Shown: positions 12,816 to 21,992 of the stretch, piece after piece
How positions within the stretch are numbered: the first letter of the stretch is position 1
How the letters are laid out: every line of letters begins with the position of its first letter
IMG/VR virus record: IMGVR_UViG_3300005253_000273
Span: 1-52,257 of that record
Origin: a virus
DNA: 52,257 nt
Strand: one strand, 5' to 3'
Notes under the pieces: model-generated
Databases searched by the model: none
Seen by the model: only the letters and a program-made list of their open reading frames with translations
Told to the model about the DNA's origin: nothing
Made by a program: the position numbers and the translations under genes

Positions 12816-14691
12816 GTTCTTTCTCCAAAGCTTCTAGTTCAGCTTCTTCCGCTGGTGTCAGGGCTGTGTTGGTTATTGGGGGTATTCCAATGATTCTCCT
12901 CCGGCTGTTGTCGATGATTCTAGCCAGCTGGCTCAGTTTCTTATCGGCTAAAGCTTTACTGTCTGGGACGACAAAAGTTTCTCCCCGTCCTGGGAGTAGT
13001 TTTGGGAAGCTCTTCCTGAAGTCTTCAGCATCAAAGTCAGTGATCCGAGCCTCACCGAACGCTCTCGCAATTGTTCTAGTGACAGCTGTTACGGTAGATT
13101 CGTAAAGAATTGCATCTGGATTCGTTTGTGTGATTTGTTGTATTGCATTGGGTCCAGCTTGTATAATTCTGTCAATGAGATCATCGTCAGTGAATAACTT
13201 CTTTGCAAGCTCTGTGATTATTTTTACGTTGTCCAAAGAGGAGTTTATATTTGCTAATGCAGTACGCATTCCAGCAGTTACAACAACACCATCAGCTTCT
13301 AGTATAGTTTTGTAATTCGTGCCAGCTTTAAATGGCGCGAAAGTTTTTGGGTTGATTATTTTAATGAGATCATTCGGATCAACAGGGAGCTTTAATCCAG
13401 CCTTGATCTTAGCTTCAGCTACAGCAACTCCTTGCTGTGCTGCTGCTTCAACTTTCCTCTTCTGGACTTTTTGGATTGCGCTCCCTACAACTGCTGCTGT
13501 ACCTTTTGGATCATCCCTCATTCCTTGTGCAAATTCTTCTGGACTCCTGAAAGTCTGTTGCAGCTCTGCTTGAACTGCTTCACTGAGTTCAAAAGCATCA
13601 ACGTCACCTTCTTGGAACAACTTCTCATGACGCTTGGAGACAAAGCCATTGAAGCGATCCACTTCATTGTTGACTGATTCTGCTAACAGTGCATTACGTT
13701 CAGCGGTTGTAGGTCTCTTTCTATTATCCTGCCGAAAGATTCCCTCTTTAATTCGAAGTCCTTGATTCACAGCTTTGTTGAACTCACGATCAAATAATGC
13801 TTTAGCTTCCTTAGAGTTCCGCATTGGACTGTTGGCAAGCAATCTCGCTTTATCTGCTGCTGTGATTCTAGGAAATGCTTTTGAGACTTCATTATTGAAT
13901 CTTATGAACTTCTGACCCAGTGTAGCATTCTTCCCAACTGTCCTAGATATGGAACCACCACCTGGAATAGTTAGAGTAACAGTAGTTGGAGAATCTATGC
14001 GGACTACGTCCAGTTGCGATATGAAATCTTGAATAGAAGCGAGTTGCTGTCCTCTCACATCTGGCTCTACAGGCTGCGGCCCTTTAACTTGAGGCGGTGG
14101 TGGGACTACAGTCGGAGTTACAATTGTAGACTGTATTGGTTGTGGTACTTCTCGCCCAAAAGTTGTAGTGTCGAAGGGAACCTGCTCTGGTCCTCCTCGA
14201 ATTAAAGGCGGACCAGTCTGAAGTGGAGGCTCTACAAACCCAGTAGTGGGGACATCAGTGATTTCAGAGATTGGGGGAGCTGATGGTCTCTCTTGAATTT
14301 GAGAAGGAACTCTTGGCTGTATTGATGGAGTTGTAACAGCCCCTAAAGTTGCTGGCTGTATTGGTACTAGTGGACCGAGTATTCCAGGTTGCTGTTGCGG
14401 TAGTTGTTGTGTTGGAGCAGGTGCTGCACCAAGACTTGGCAATCCTTGGCCCCCTAATCCTGAAATAGCTTTAAAGAATTGGTCCCTGAATTGTTGAGCC
14501 TCTAAAGCTTTTTGCTCGTCAAGTGTAAGCTGGCCTTCACGGATTTCAAGTCCACGTTCTTGAAGCCCTAATCCACGTTCCTGAAGCTCTCTCTGGCTGC
14601 GCCGGCCCTTAATCTGCTGTCCCAACTGAAGACCTTGAGCGATTCCTTGGAAGAGACTGTTTATTGTATTTCCTGTTCTTCTTCTGGCCAT
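12805..14691 (-). CDS. internal virion/ejection-type protein, 628 aa
   Basis: The N-terminus is a Gln/Arg-rich helix with a repeated heptad-like LQERGLGLQERGLEIRE. Residues about 90-220 are Pro/Gln-rich low complexity. The rest is helical with conserved-looking ANSPMRNSKEAKALFDREFNK. It overlaps the downstream ejection gene by 11 bases and follows the 223-aa gene by 2 bases, forming a three-gene ejection module. A structural role inside the virion is inferred from architecture and position. Confidence 0.6.
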   Translation of the reverse strand: MARRRTGNTINSLFQGIAQGLQLGQQIKGRRSQRELQERGLGLQERGLEIREGQLTLDEQKALEAQQFRDQFFKAISGLGGQGLPSLGAAPAPTQQLPQQQPGILGPLVPIQPATLGAVTTPSIQPRVPSQIQERPSAPPISEITDVPTTGFVEPPLQTGPPLIRGGPEQVPFDTTTFGREVPQPIQSTIVTPTVVPPPPQVKGPQPVEPDVRGQQLASIQDFISQLDVVRIDSPTTVTLTIPGGGSISRTVGKNATLGQKFIRFNNEVSKAFPRITAADKARLLANSPMRNSKEAKALFDREFNKAVNQGLRIKEGIFRQDNRKRPTTAERNALLAESVNNEVDRFNGFVSKRHEKLFQEGDVDAFELSEAVQAELQQTFRSPEEFAQGMRDDPKGTAAVVGSAIQKVQKRKVEAAAQQGVAVAEAKIKAGLKLPVDPNDLIKIINPKTFAPFKAGTNYKTILEADGVVVTAGMRTALANINSSLDNVKIITELAKKLFTDDDLIDRIIQAGPNAIQQITQTNPDAILYESTVTAVTRTIARAFGEARITDFDAEDFRKSFPKLLPGRGETFVVPDSKALADKKLSQLARIIDNSRRRIIGIPPITNTALTPAEEAELEALEKELGR

Positions 14692-14693
14692 AA

Positions 14694-15365
14694 TTAAAAT
14701 CCAGGTCCAAAGGCTCCTGCACCGGCACCAGCCGCACCAGCAGCAACTAACGGAGTTGCAGTTCCGCCAGTTGCTAATATTGCTGCAATACTAAGAGCTG
14801 CTCCAACTCCACTAAGATCCTTACTCTCTGGTGGTTGTCCTGCTTGTATTCTATTAATTGCTTGAGCCTGGGCTCCTCCACTGACTCGGCTGAATTGTTG
14901 ACTGCCTTGAAGGGCTCCTTGAGCAAGTTGCGACTCAGCAGCAACCCTTTGAGCCAGAAGCGGGAGGAAATTCTGAATGGTATTCGTGAAAACATTCAGT
15001 GGGATTCCAGCTCTCTGACGACCAAATTCAGAACCAGTTTGCGCCAAGAGTCTGTCTATTCCAAACTGCCCTCTACCTCCTGCCTGACGAGCTCCAAACC
15101 TCTCTATATCCCCAATTGCCGATCCCTGAGCTAAGAGACTCTCTTCAGTTCCACGAGCAATAAGAGGTCTCAGGAAGCCTGTAGCCTGTCCTTGAAGAGC
15201 GTCAGTAAGTTGTTGTAAAGGTAAATCAAATCCACCAAGAGCTTCCCCTGTGGCACCTCCCCGGAGGAATTTAAGGAATTCTCCCCCAGTGCCAAGAATA
15301 TTCTGTTCTCCTTGGATATCTCTTCCTTGTGGTACAGGCTGAAAATCAGGTCCGCCGCTACTCAT
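14694..15365 (-). CDS. internal virion protein, Gly/Ala-rich, 223 aa
   Basis: The protein is rich in Gly, Ala and Gln, with amphipathic helices (LQQLTDALQGQATGFLRPLIA). It ends in a very hydrophobic Ala/Gly tail (AALSIAAILATGGTATPLVAAGAAGAGAGAFG split over residues 185-220) that could insert in membranes. It overlaps the GNAT-like gene by 8 bases. It resembles the smaller ejection proteins of short-tailed phages in size and composition; family not named. Confidence 0.6.
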   Translation of the reverse strand: MSSGGPDFQPVPQGRDIQGEQNILGTGGEFLKFLRGGATGEALGGFDLPLQQLTDALQGQATGFLRPLIARGTEESLLAQGSAIGDIERFGARQAGGRGQFGIDRLLAQTGSEFGRQRAGIPLNVFTNTIQNFLPLLAQRVAAESQLAQGALQGSQQFSRVSGGAQAQAINRIQAGQPPESKDLSGVGAALSIAAILATGGTATPLVAAGAAGAGAGAFGPGF

Positions 15366-15843
15366 CTTTAGGTTTCCTCATATGCTTGAAATCATTTCTA
15401 TGAAGGGATACAATCCAGCCTGGATCGTTTCCATAAAGCTCTGGTACTATCAGACTTATATTGTATCCCAGTTTCTTGTGTATTTCCAGCAAGTCGGGTT
15501 GCTTGGTGACTCCTATGATAACTGGAGTCAGCTTGAAGGCTTCTGTCATGATCGTAAATAGATTCTTTGAGAAGCTCATTTTGAATCTCATATCCTCTCG
15601 ACACCACAGGCCCATCCAGGTTCCATTCAACCAAGGATTGAACCAGACAAGCATCCAAATTCCTTTCTCGTCTACATCGAAAAATGACATGTAGGAATTT
15701 ACCAGAAGAGTCATAAAGTCGTAGGAGCTGGTCTGTTCCTTCTCGAAGAACATCTTCTTCAGGTCGCCGGATTTTTCTAATTCCATCCATAGTTGTTGAA
15801 CCAGTAAATTATGATTATTATCCCTGCTGTTGTAAAGGAACAT
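15358..15843 (-). CDS. GNAT-like acetyltransferase-fold protein, 161 aa
   Basis: From ATG at 15843 (GAGAG site upstream) the protein has the strand-helix pattern of GNAT folds: GIWMLVWFNPWLNGTWMG as central strands, then KSLF-like helix TIMTEAFKLTPVIIGVTK and the closing HKKLGYNISLIVPELYG. In that fold the last segment carries the L-G-Y/F turn. GNAT-like proteins of about this size sit beside tail or ejection genes in several podoviruses. Catalytic acetyl-CoA loop residues are not clear, so activity is uncertain. Confidence 0.55.
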   Translation of the reverse strand: MFLYNSRDNNHNLLVQQLWMELEKSGDLKKMFFEKEQTSSYDFMTLLVNSYMSFFDVDEKGIWMLVWFNPWLNGTWMGLWCREDMRFKMSFSKNLFTIMTEAFKLTPVIIGVTKQPDLLEIHKKLGYNISLIVPELYGNDPGWIVSLHRNDFKHMRKPKDE

Positions 15844-17512
15844 TGTTTTCTCTCGGTATGTAAATATCGTAAAGGATACGGAATATCTCCACACGCTTGG
15901 AGACTGATCCCGCGAATCGAAGACTCAAACGGTTTCCGGGTTTGAGTATTCCATACTTTCTGATTGTTCTTGAAGAAGTCTTTAAGAGTGGGAGTGTCGT
16001 GGAGACTTCATTAATAAACATGGTTGGAGTCAGTGTTTCATCCTGGGTATCTGCCTCAATGAATATATTCCTGATTACTGCGTCCTTATCCGGGTCCATT
16101 GCCAGAGTAGGAATCTCCCACTCAACATCAATTGCTGTGGCATCATCAAGAACACTTCCTACATTCTCCAGCAACTGAATCTTAGCAGCAACAGTTGCTT
16201 GGAGACTGCCTGTTTCTCTTTCGTAGAATAAAGCATTTGTGCCGACTCCGACATTTCTCCAAGTTTTCTTTATTAGGTTGTAAGCAAGAGTCACTGACGT
16301 ATCAGAAATAATATACTCAGTTTCAGTAACTGTTGCAACAATTCCAGTGAAGCCTATAATGTCCTCTAGAGTTTCTCCTTTGAAGATGCCTTCAATTGGA
16401 CCTATATTCAAGGGTTCTGATTTGATTCCGTTGAATATCTGGATTGAATTCTGGCCTTGGTAGATAATTCCATCAGAAGTTTCAGCCACTGTAAAAGACT
16501 GAGTTGTTCCTGGTGCTCCTCCGATTCCATTGACAGTGAATATTCCTTCAGTGCCTGATCCAGTCACCTCGAATATGGTTGTAGGACTGAAACAGTAAAG
16601 AACTCCTTTCCAAGAAACTGCAGGATTGATTTTATCATCATCACTACTTACATCTACATTGCCTTCTACTGCCTCAGCTCGGCCTTCAGGAGAGAAAGAG
16701 ATTCTGCCTCTGGCTCCAAGAGTGGAATCATTAAACCACCACATTCTTCCGCCATGAGGACCAACACAGCCATTAAAGGCATCCAGAGGAGGAGTGTTAT
16801 CGAGTGGAAGCTCAGTCGCTCCACTGAGAGCACTATCAGGATCGTTGTCAGTAAAAATCGTAGTGACATTATCAGCAATTGTCGCCAGTAAAAAGAAACT
16901 CGTTCCACCTGATACAGTACGCCAGATTTCTCTGGCATCAACTTGGGAGTCTGAGGATACGGGGATAGATGAGAGGTCTGCCTTATCAGAGGAAAGCGTT
17001 ACAGATGCTGCTAAAGGATTTGAGTTGGAACGAGTTCCTGTGGCTGTGTTTGTGAAGGTTATCTTGTACTGATAGTCTCCAGTAAGGACTCCTGCAACTC
17101 CAACAGCTGCTGAAGGATTAGTGAGTGGAGCGTCTATACCCCACTGGGTTACTGTTCCACTGGAATTGATCTTAAAGAGGTCTCCGCCTCCGGCGACAAA
17201 TAAGCTATCCTCGACACCAAGAGTAGGAGGCATCTTGGCGAACCGGAGGCGATCTCCTGTGAGTCCTGTTTTGGCCGAGACTCCATCTCTAAAGAATATT
17301 GTAGTAGCTCCGGCAAACCGGAGATTATTGAATTCAAATAGAGAATGAGCATCTAAAGACTTTACGAGCTGGGAACCATTTCTGGACTTCATAGTAGTCA
17401 GGGAGTCTGGGTGAAGTCCCTTGTTGCGTCTCTGGGTATTATCAGGGAGCTGGTCACTCCGGCCTTCTAGGAATAGTCCACCATCAAATCTGTTGAATGT
17501 AATATCAGGCAT
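15818..17512 (-). CDS. tail nozzle / beta-propeller hub protein, 564 aa
   Basis: The product opens MPDITFNRFDGGLF, the N-terminal signature of phage tail hub/stabilisation proteins, and continues with repeated beta-propeller-like blades. Examples are FAGATTIFFRDGVSAKTGL, DSLFVAGGGDLFKINSSGTV, GGRMWWFNDSTL, WKGVLYCFSPTTIFEVTG and TLAYNLIKKTWRNVGVG. A fibronectin-like segment (YQYKITFTNTATGTRSNSNP) is inserted near 145-200. This matches podovirus nozzle proteins (T7 gp12 / P22 gp10 position) closing the short tail. It lies downstream of the adaptor genes as expected. Confidence 0.75.
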   Translation of the reverse strand: MPDITFNRFDGGLFLEGRSDQLPDNTQRRNKGLHPDSLTTMKSRNGSQLVKSLDAHSLFEFNNLRFAGATTIFFRDGVSAKTGLTGDRLRFAKMPPTLGVEDSLFVAGGGDLFKINSSGTVTQWGIDAPLTNPSAAVGVAGVLTGDYQYKITFTNTATGTRSNSNPLAASVTLSSDKADLSSIPVSSDSQVDAREIWRTVSGGTSFFLLATIADNVTTIFTDNDPDSALSGATELPLDNTPPLDAFNGCVGPHGGRMWWFNDSTLGARGRISFSPEGRAEAVEGNVDVSSDDDKINPAVSWKGVLYCFSPTTIFEVTGSGTEGIFTVNGIGGAPGTTQSFTVAETSDGIIYQGQNSIQIFNGIKSEPLNIGPIEGIFKGETLEDIIGFTGIVATVTETEYIISDTSVTLAYNLIKKTWRNVGVGTNALFYERETGSLQATVAAKIQLLENVGSVLDDATAIDVEWEIPTLAMDPDKDAVIRNIFIEADTQDETLTPTMFINEVSTTLPLLKTSSRTIRKYGILKPGNRLSLRFAGSVSKRVEIFRILYDIYIPRENNVPLQQQG

Positions 17513-17807
17513 TGGCTATAACTCCCAGATTTCTAAGGACCGGAAGAATTGCATTAATTGCTGTTTGGTTCTGTCCTGAAGAACCTGCTGAGTCCGATAT
17601 TGCATCTGCTTGAACTACTGGAGTTGCTGAGTAGAATCCTATTGTGGTTCCTGTATGCTTAATAGGACCGAACAGTTCTGTCGAGTATCCATCAAAGCCT
17701 TCAATCCTTTGAAGCTGAATTGTAATCCTCTGAAGGATTGTATTCAGGTCTACAACTAAATCCTGTAGATTCTCTGTTGGTTTGATTCTATAAGGTTCTC
17801 TGGCCAT
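17505..17807 (-). CDS. virion-associated protein, 100 aa
   Basis: Start 17807 (MAREPYRIKPT) is preferred over an upstream in-frame ATG. Residues 10-45 are a helix (LQDLVVDLNTILQRITIQLQ), residues 60-75 read TTIGFYSATPVVQAD, and the end is TAINAILPVLRNLGVI. This helix-GFYG/SxTPV-helix pattern is common in small phage structural proteins associated with tail hubs. It overlaps its neighbours on both sides by a few bases. Confidence 0.6.
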   Translation of the reverse strand: MAREPYRIKPTENLQDLVVDLNTILQRITIQLQRIEGFDGYSTELFGPIKHTGTTIGFYSATPVVQADAISDSAGSSGQNQTAINAILPVLRNLGVIANA

Positions 17808-18378
17808 TAAGCACCATATCAGCAAGTTGGTTGCAGACTTCAGCAAAGTCTGGATCTTGGTATTTGGATTCTTTCTGGAATTCCTTTGATACTACTTTCA
17901 GGGCAATCGGTAAATCCATCCAGTCCGGGTTCTCATTCTGGACTTTTGTATGAATAAGTCCTACAGAGTATTCAGGAAAGTCTCTTCCCAATGGTTCTCC
18001 AAGAAGAAATGCAAAGTCTTTACTTGAAATCTGGGGCTCTGGAACCAGTCTGAATTGCTTTGATGTCTCGGATTCTACTACATAGAATTCCGGTGGTCCC
18101 TTTAGATCCTTCCAGTTTCTATTGTGAACACTCATGGATGACAAGGGCTCCCTAAAGACTATTTCAGAATCATAGAACATTTCAAGGATAAGACCCACAT
18201 CATCGGGAATTGTATATTGAGAAGTTTCAGCGGTTATTTCAATAAGTCTGACATCTGTAAACAGGGGTTTCAGACTAAGCTCCTTCATCGTATTTTGATA
18301 AAAAGACTCAGTGGTTCCAGCTTCATTCTGCGTCAAGGCCATATCAGAAACCAAGGACTCTACAATTGCTTTACTCAT
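17788..18378 (-). CDS. head-tail adaptor/connector-like protein, 196 aa
   Basis: The protein has the layout of podovirus adaptor proteins: an N-terminal helix (SLVSDMALTQNEAGTTESFYQNTMKEL split over 8-34), beta strands (SQYTIPDDVGLILEMFYDSEIVF), a PPEFYVVES strand, then a C-terminal helix (IALKVVSKEFQKES...VCNQLADMVL). It is encoded between another adaptor-like gene and the small hub protein. Confidence 0.55.
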   Translation of the reverse strand: MSKAIVESLVSDMALTQNEAGTTESFYQNTMKELSLKPLFTDVRLIEITAETSQYTIPDDVGLILEMFYDSEIVFREPLSSMSVHNRNWKDLKGPPEFYVVESETSKQFRLVPEPQISSKDFAFLLGEPLGRDFPEYSVGLIHTKVQNENPDWMDLPIALKVVSKEFQKESKYQDPDFAEVCNQLADMVLNGQRTL

Positions 18379-18970
18379 CTCTGTAATCTCCTAAATCCTT
18401 CTGGAGCTTTTGAATCAACTCAACAGCAGGCTTAAAGTCTCGTTGCCGAATTAAAAGTACGGCAGTAGACAGGTCACTGACAAGCGGGACTGCATGATCT
18501 GGAAGACTCATATCCTGGTCTTCTCCGGGAATCAATCCCAAGTCTTTGATATAAGTCAGAGTAACCGTTGCTGGGTCTACTAGCACAGGGTAGATCAGTA
18601 AAAGGTCTAATCCGATCTGAGCAAATACTTGGGGTTCTCCTTGAATACTTCTCGGCCATGAGATATCTACATTCTTGAGGAACTGGAAGTTTGTCTTGAC
18701 TAACTCCTCTCCGCGATAAGCAGCTTCAGTGACTATGAGAGCGTCTGTAAAGATTCCAGTTAGATCATAAATCAGTTTCTTTGGTCGAAGTGTTAAAGTT
18801 CCAGTTGTTGTGACTGATCCAGTGAACCTGTTGATGATTCTTTGAGCATGGGATATGATATCCAAAGCAAAACTTCTTGAATGACCTGCTCCAGCTTCAT
18901 CACGTACTCTTCTCAGAATCTCAGTAACAATTACTCCAGCCGTAGTCGTCATCAGGTCAAAGATGTCCAA
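18371..18970 (-). CDS. head-tail connector-like protein, 199 aa
   Basis: Helical N-terminus (VIVTEILRRVRDEAGAG, LDIISHAQRIINRFTG), beta segment (TGTLTLRPKKLIYDL, LLLIYPVLVDPATVTLTYI) and C-terminal helix (SDLSTAVLLIRQRDFKPAVEL). Three consecutive adaptor-like genes sit between capsid and nozzle, as in short-tailed phages. Overlaps both neighbours. Confidence 0.55.
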   Translation of the reverse strand: MDIFDLMTTTAGVIVTEILRRVRDEAGAGHSRSFALDIISHAQRIINRFTGSVTTTGTLTLRPKKLIYDLTGIFTDALIVTEAAYRGEELVKTNFQFLKNVDISWPRSIQGEPQVFAQIGLDLLLIYPVLVDPATVTLTYIKDLGLIPGEDQDMSLPDHAVPLVSDLSTAVLLIRQRDFKPAVELIQKLQKDLGDYRDE

Positions 18971-19899
18971 GTTAAGAGAATATGATCCCTAGCTGTTCTT
19001 ACATCTCCCCGAAATTCACCTCGTGTAGAGCCATAAGACTCCAGAATAAACTTTGCATCCTCTACTGATTCATTATTGGCTATGAAATCTGTTCGGGCAT
19101 TTCTCCAGATAGTTCTTTGACGGGATGCCATATTTCCCCAAGTGGCTCCTACATCTGCATTTCCAGCTTCTAAGGATTGAGACATCTTGTGTTCGTAAAT
19201 ATTCATTTTGACTCCCTCAATAATCATGTAGGAGTCTATGAAATTGGGAACTTCTTGGTGGCCCTCAAACTTCTCCAGTTTTAAGTATCCTGTATAAGCT
19301 ACAAGAACATCTTCACTGGTGTACGGATAGAATTCAATAACTCGTTCTTCGTTGTCATTGATTCCTACCTCAGAAAAAATCAGTGGGCCTCCATCTCTTT
19401 GCGTTCTTCCGGGTTCTGCAAGATCAAGATCATCCAGCATGATTCTGGATATAGGAGTGTTATGCTTTAGATTCCGCATAGCTCCTATGGCACGAATGTT
19501 TTTGGGGAAGGCAATTGTACGTGGAGCTATGGTGTAGCTACTGGCAGTAACTGTATCATCGAACCAATTGGAGCGGAGAGTGATTTGGTTATTAGCGAAT
19601 CCAGCAATCTCGAACCAGCCGTTCTTGGAGTCGGCTTTGAGATATCTACCTACAAGCAAGTTACTCCAAGCAGCTTGAGCGGTAGCATCTCCAGTAACTG
19701 TCTTAGAACCCTGAGTAGCTGTCATCGTTCCTGCTGTAACTGTTGCAGGAATAGTCAACTCCAGTAACCTACGAAGAGGCTTTGCAAGCGTAGCTGTGCT
19801 GAGTTCTACAATTCGATCCGAGACCCATTTCTGGGCAAAAAGCGGATCAACTCCAACTGTGTCTCCAATAGCAGACTGAGCAGTCTCCCTGACGTTCAT
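18952..19899 (-). CDS. head-tail adaptor-like structural protein, 315 aa
   Basis: Start 19899 (MNVRETAQSAIGDT) follows GGAGGTTCCTC on the coding strand. The protein has an N-terminal helix and a beta-rich middle of the type TQGSKTVTGDATAQAAWSNL...GRYLKADSKNGWFEIAGF, a recurrent small domain in phage and tail proteins. The C-terminal helix region has ASRQRTIWRNARTDFIANN. It directly follows the capsid gene and is likely part of the neck. Confidence 0.6.
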   Translation of the reverse strand: MNVRETAQSAIGDTVGVDPLFAQKWVSDRIVELSTATLAKPLRRLLELTIPATVTAGTMTATQGSKTVTGDATAQAAWSNLLVGRYLKADSKNGWFEIAGFANNQITLRSNWFDDTVTASSYTIAPRTIAFPKNIRAIGAMRNLKHNTPISRIMLDDLDLAEPGRTQRDGGPLIFSEVGINDNEERVIEFYPYTSEDVLVAYTGYLKLEKFEGHQEVPNFIDSYMIIEGVKMNIYEHKMSQSLEAGNADVGATWGNMASRQRTIWRNARTDFIANNESVEDAKFILESYGSTRGEFRGDVRTARDHILLTWTSLT

Positions 19900-19919
19900 G
19901 AGGAACCTCCAGAGAAGGA

Positions 19920-20819
19920 TTAACCAGTGCTGCCGTAGACACCACGCCAAGAACCATGATCCCCATCGGTGTGGTTCTGGTAAACAGTAAAGACCGCATT
20001 CTTGGATCGGGGGTCATCAAAGGAATCAAAGATCGGAGTGTTCATCCACTTGAAGTGAAGATCGTGTTGATCCTTGTTAGCTAACATGAACCAATTCGTA
20101 CTAGTTGTCAGATAATGATATACAAAGATTTTCAGCTCATCGTCTACAAGGGAGTTGATCTCATTGTTTGCCGTAAAAGGTCTGGATGAAGATCCCAGGA
20201 TTTCACGGGCAACAAACCTGTTTGCAGGATCAATCAATACAATGGATGGAGACAAAAGGCTTGGAAGACCACGGCCATTGACCAGAGTTTCAAACGCTTG
20301 GATTCCATCTTGAAGTCCTGTAATTGATAACCCGATATCTACAGCTGGCCTGTTGGCAATCGTCTGACCACCTGGAGTTGTATGACTTGTTGAACATAAA
20401 GCATCACCATCAAAACCTGCAAAATTACCGTCAAAAGCATTATTAAAAACTAATGCTGCACTTACTTCCATCCGGTTTCTGGATGAACGAGCAAGCTCTT
20501 GAGACATCTGACCCATGACACCAAATAGATCTTGGTGCCACATTTCAAATGTGACTTCCATTGCCAATCCACGAGGGATTGAAGTTCGGGTTATATTGCC
20601 GCCTGCAATTGGCTGGTCGAGTGTAAACTGTTGCCCTTCAGGTTTTGTCGGCATAACTCCAAGACCGGCAAATTCTTGGTCTTGTTCATTTTGCCGAACC
20701 ATATTACTAACGTTCAGAACTTCTTTGAATTCCAGAGGCCGCTCTCTGCGGGTATCCAGATAAATCCGATCAATAGCTGGATTAAGAAGCTCCGCAAATC
20801 CACTTGTTGCGTTAATCAT
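19920..20819 (-). CDS. major capsid protein (HK97-fold, Mu gpT-like)
   Basis: The 299-aa product has features of Mu-gpT-like HK97 capsids: SQELARSSRNRMEVSAALVF on the spine helix, NNAFDGNFAGFDGDALCSTSH (the G-x2-D-G-x2-L-C/F-x-T-x-H motif), PSIVLIDPANRFVAREILGS and a closing FTVYQNHTDGDHGSWRGVYGS. There is no N-terminal delta domain, consistent with a separate scaffold gene upstream (21980..22864). GGAGGCAGC precedes the start. It forms the icosahedral shell. Confidence 0.85.
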   Translation of the reverse strand: MINATSGFAELLNPAIDRIYLDTRRERPLEFKEVLNVSNMVRQNEQDQEFAGLGVMPTKPEGQQFTLDQPIAGGNITRTSIPRGLAMEVTFEMWHQDLFGVMGQMSQELARSSRNRMEVSAALVFNNAFDGNFAGFDGDALCSTSHTTPGGQTIANRPAVDIGLSITGLQDGIQAFETLVNGRGLPSLLSPSIVLIDPANRFVAREILGSSSRPFTANNEINSLVDDELKIFVYHYLTTSTNWFMLANKDQHDLHFKWMNTPIFDSFDDPRSKNAVFTVYQNHTDGDHGSWRGVYGSTG

Positions 20820-20832
20820 TGCTGCCTCCTTA

Positions 20833-21306
20833 TCAAGTTGTATTCATAAGTAAAGCATCTTTGATGAATACAAAGTATACCCTACCGTTCGTTGTTCCTA
20901 TTGCGTCCTTGAAGCCAACTACCCGGACACTGGGATTGGTATTGTCGGTTTTATCCACAAACCACTCAGTGCCGGTTAACGTCATAGGATAATCCTCAAA
21001 TAAATCCACAGCTGCAATATCTCCTGCTGAAATACTGGTTCCAATGTTTCCTTCAAAGACTACTCCAGAGACATCGGCTGGAACATAGAGTGTATCTGTT
21101 CCAGTTGTTGTAGATGCAGCCGCAGTAGCAATGCCGATAATGTCTGCTACAGGTTCGTTTCCAGCTTCTTGGATTTCACCTGTTGCCAGATCAGGGATCA
21201 GAATAGATCCTCTTTCCCATGTCTGGGAAGCATCCTCCGGGCCATTTCTTATGGGAATAGCCACCAGACCCTCTAACTTACCTACTGTTATTTCTTGAAC
21301 TGCCAT
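20833..21306 (-). CDS. capsid decoration/head protein, 157 aa
   Basis: A beta-rich small protein (ITVGKLEGLVAIPIRNG, ADIIGIATAAASTTTGTDTLYV, VVFEGNIGTSISAGDIAAVDL) lying immediately upstream of the capsid gene in transcription. Size, beta content and position fit a head decoration protein that cements capsomers. GGAGGTAAAC precedes the ATG. Confidence 0.6.
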   Translation of the reverse strand: MAVQEITVGKLEGLVAIPIRNGPEDASQTWERGSILIPDLATGEIQEAGNEPVADIIGIATAAASTTTGTDTLYVPADVSGVVFEGNIGTSISAGDIAAVDLFEDYPMTLTGTEWFVDKTDNTNPSVRVVGFKDAIGTTNGRVYFVFIKDALLMNTT

Positions 21307-21308
21307 GT

Positions 21309-21992
21309 TTACCTCCTGTTGATCTGCATCCCAGGAAGATTTCCAGTCCTGAGCGCATTATCGAGTTTCATTTTGAATTCATTACCGAATAAAGAAAAGT
21401 TCGCATCGTTTTTATATTTGTTATAGGCAGCTTCTCCTCCAGCAGCATTACAGCTAAGAGCTACTTCAACCAGAGAAGAATCTGTTCCATACTGCCTTTC
21501 TAAGGACTTCCTGCGTTTCGCCAGTTCCAGAAGAGCATAGTGATCTTTACGGCAGCGCATTAGAAGAACATCTCCGATGGTACAGGTGTTCTCTGCTGAA
21601 ACCTTAAAGCCTTTAGCATCTGGATCATTACCCATAACTACACTCCAAGGATGCTTCCACTCACCGTTCACTTTAATCTTCTCAGCCAGCCTAATCTCTA
21701 CCATACGAGATGGGTGATCTACCGGGTGCTTGCATTGGGTCCAAGCATATTCAAACTTTGGATCGGCGCAAGGAGGGTATAGGAAGCCTTTGTCGATGTC
21801 ATTAAGGATTTCATTGTCAGGCTCCATCTTGGAGGGATCAACAGCAAAAGACTCATTTGATTTCTGATCGATCTGTTCTTCCAGCTGATCCGTTCTTTTC
21901 TTGAGTACCTCCTGCCTTTCATCACCAGGAGGAGGGAGATTAGGCTCTATTGGCTGTGGTAATCCGAATTCGTCTTGATTTAGTTGTACCAT
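21309..21992 (-). CDS. hypothetical head-region protein, 227 aa
   Basis: The N-terminal 50 residues are Pro/Glu-rich with a helix (RQEVLKKRTDQLEEQIDQK). The rest holds Cys residues (YPPCADPKFEYAWTQCKHP, ENTCTIGDVLLMRCRKD) and a helix (YALLELAKRRKSLERQYG). It lies between scaffold and decoration genes and overlaps the scaffold by 13 bases, so a head assembly role is likely, not proven. Confidence 0.6.
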   Translation of the reverse strand: MVQLNQDEFGLPQPIEPNLPPPGDERQEVLKKRTDQLEEQIDQKSNESFAVDPSKMEPDNEILNDIDKGFLYPPCADPKFEYAWTQCKHPVDHPSRMVEIRLAEKIKVNGEWKHPWSVVMGNDPDAKGFKVSAENTCTIGDVLLMRCRKDHYALLELAKRRKSLERQYGTDSSLVEVALSCNAAGGEAAYNKYKNDANFSLFGNEFKMKLDNALRTGNLPGMQINRR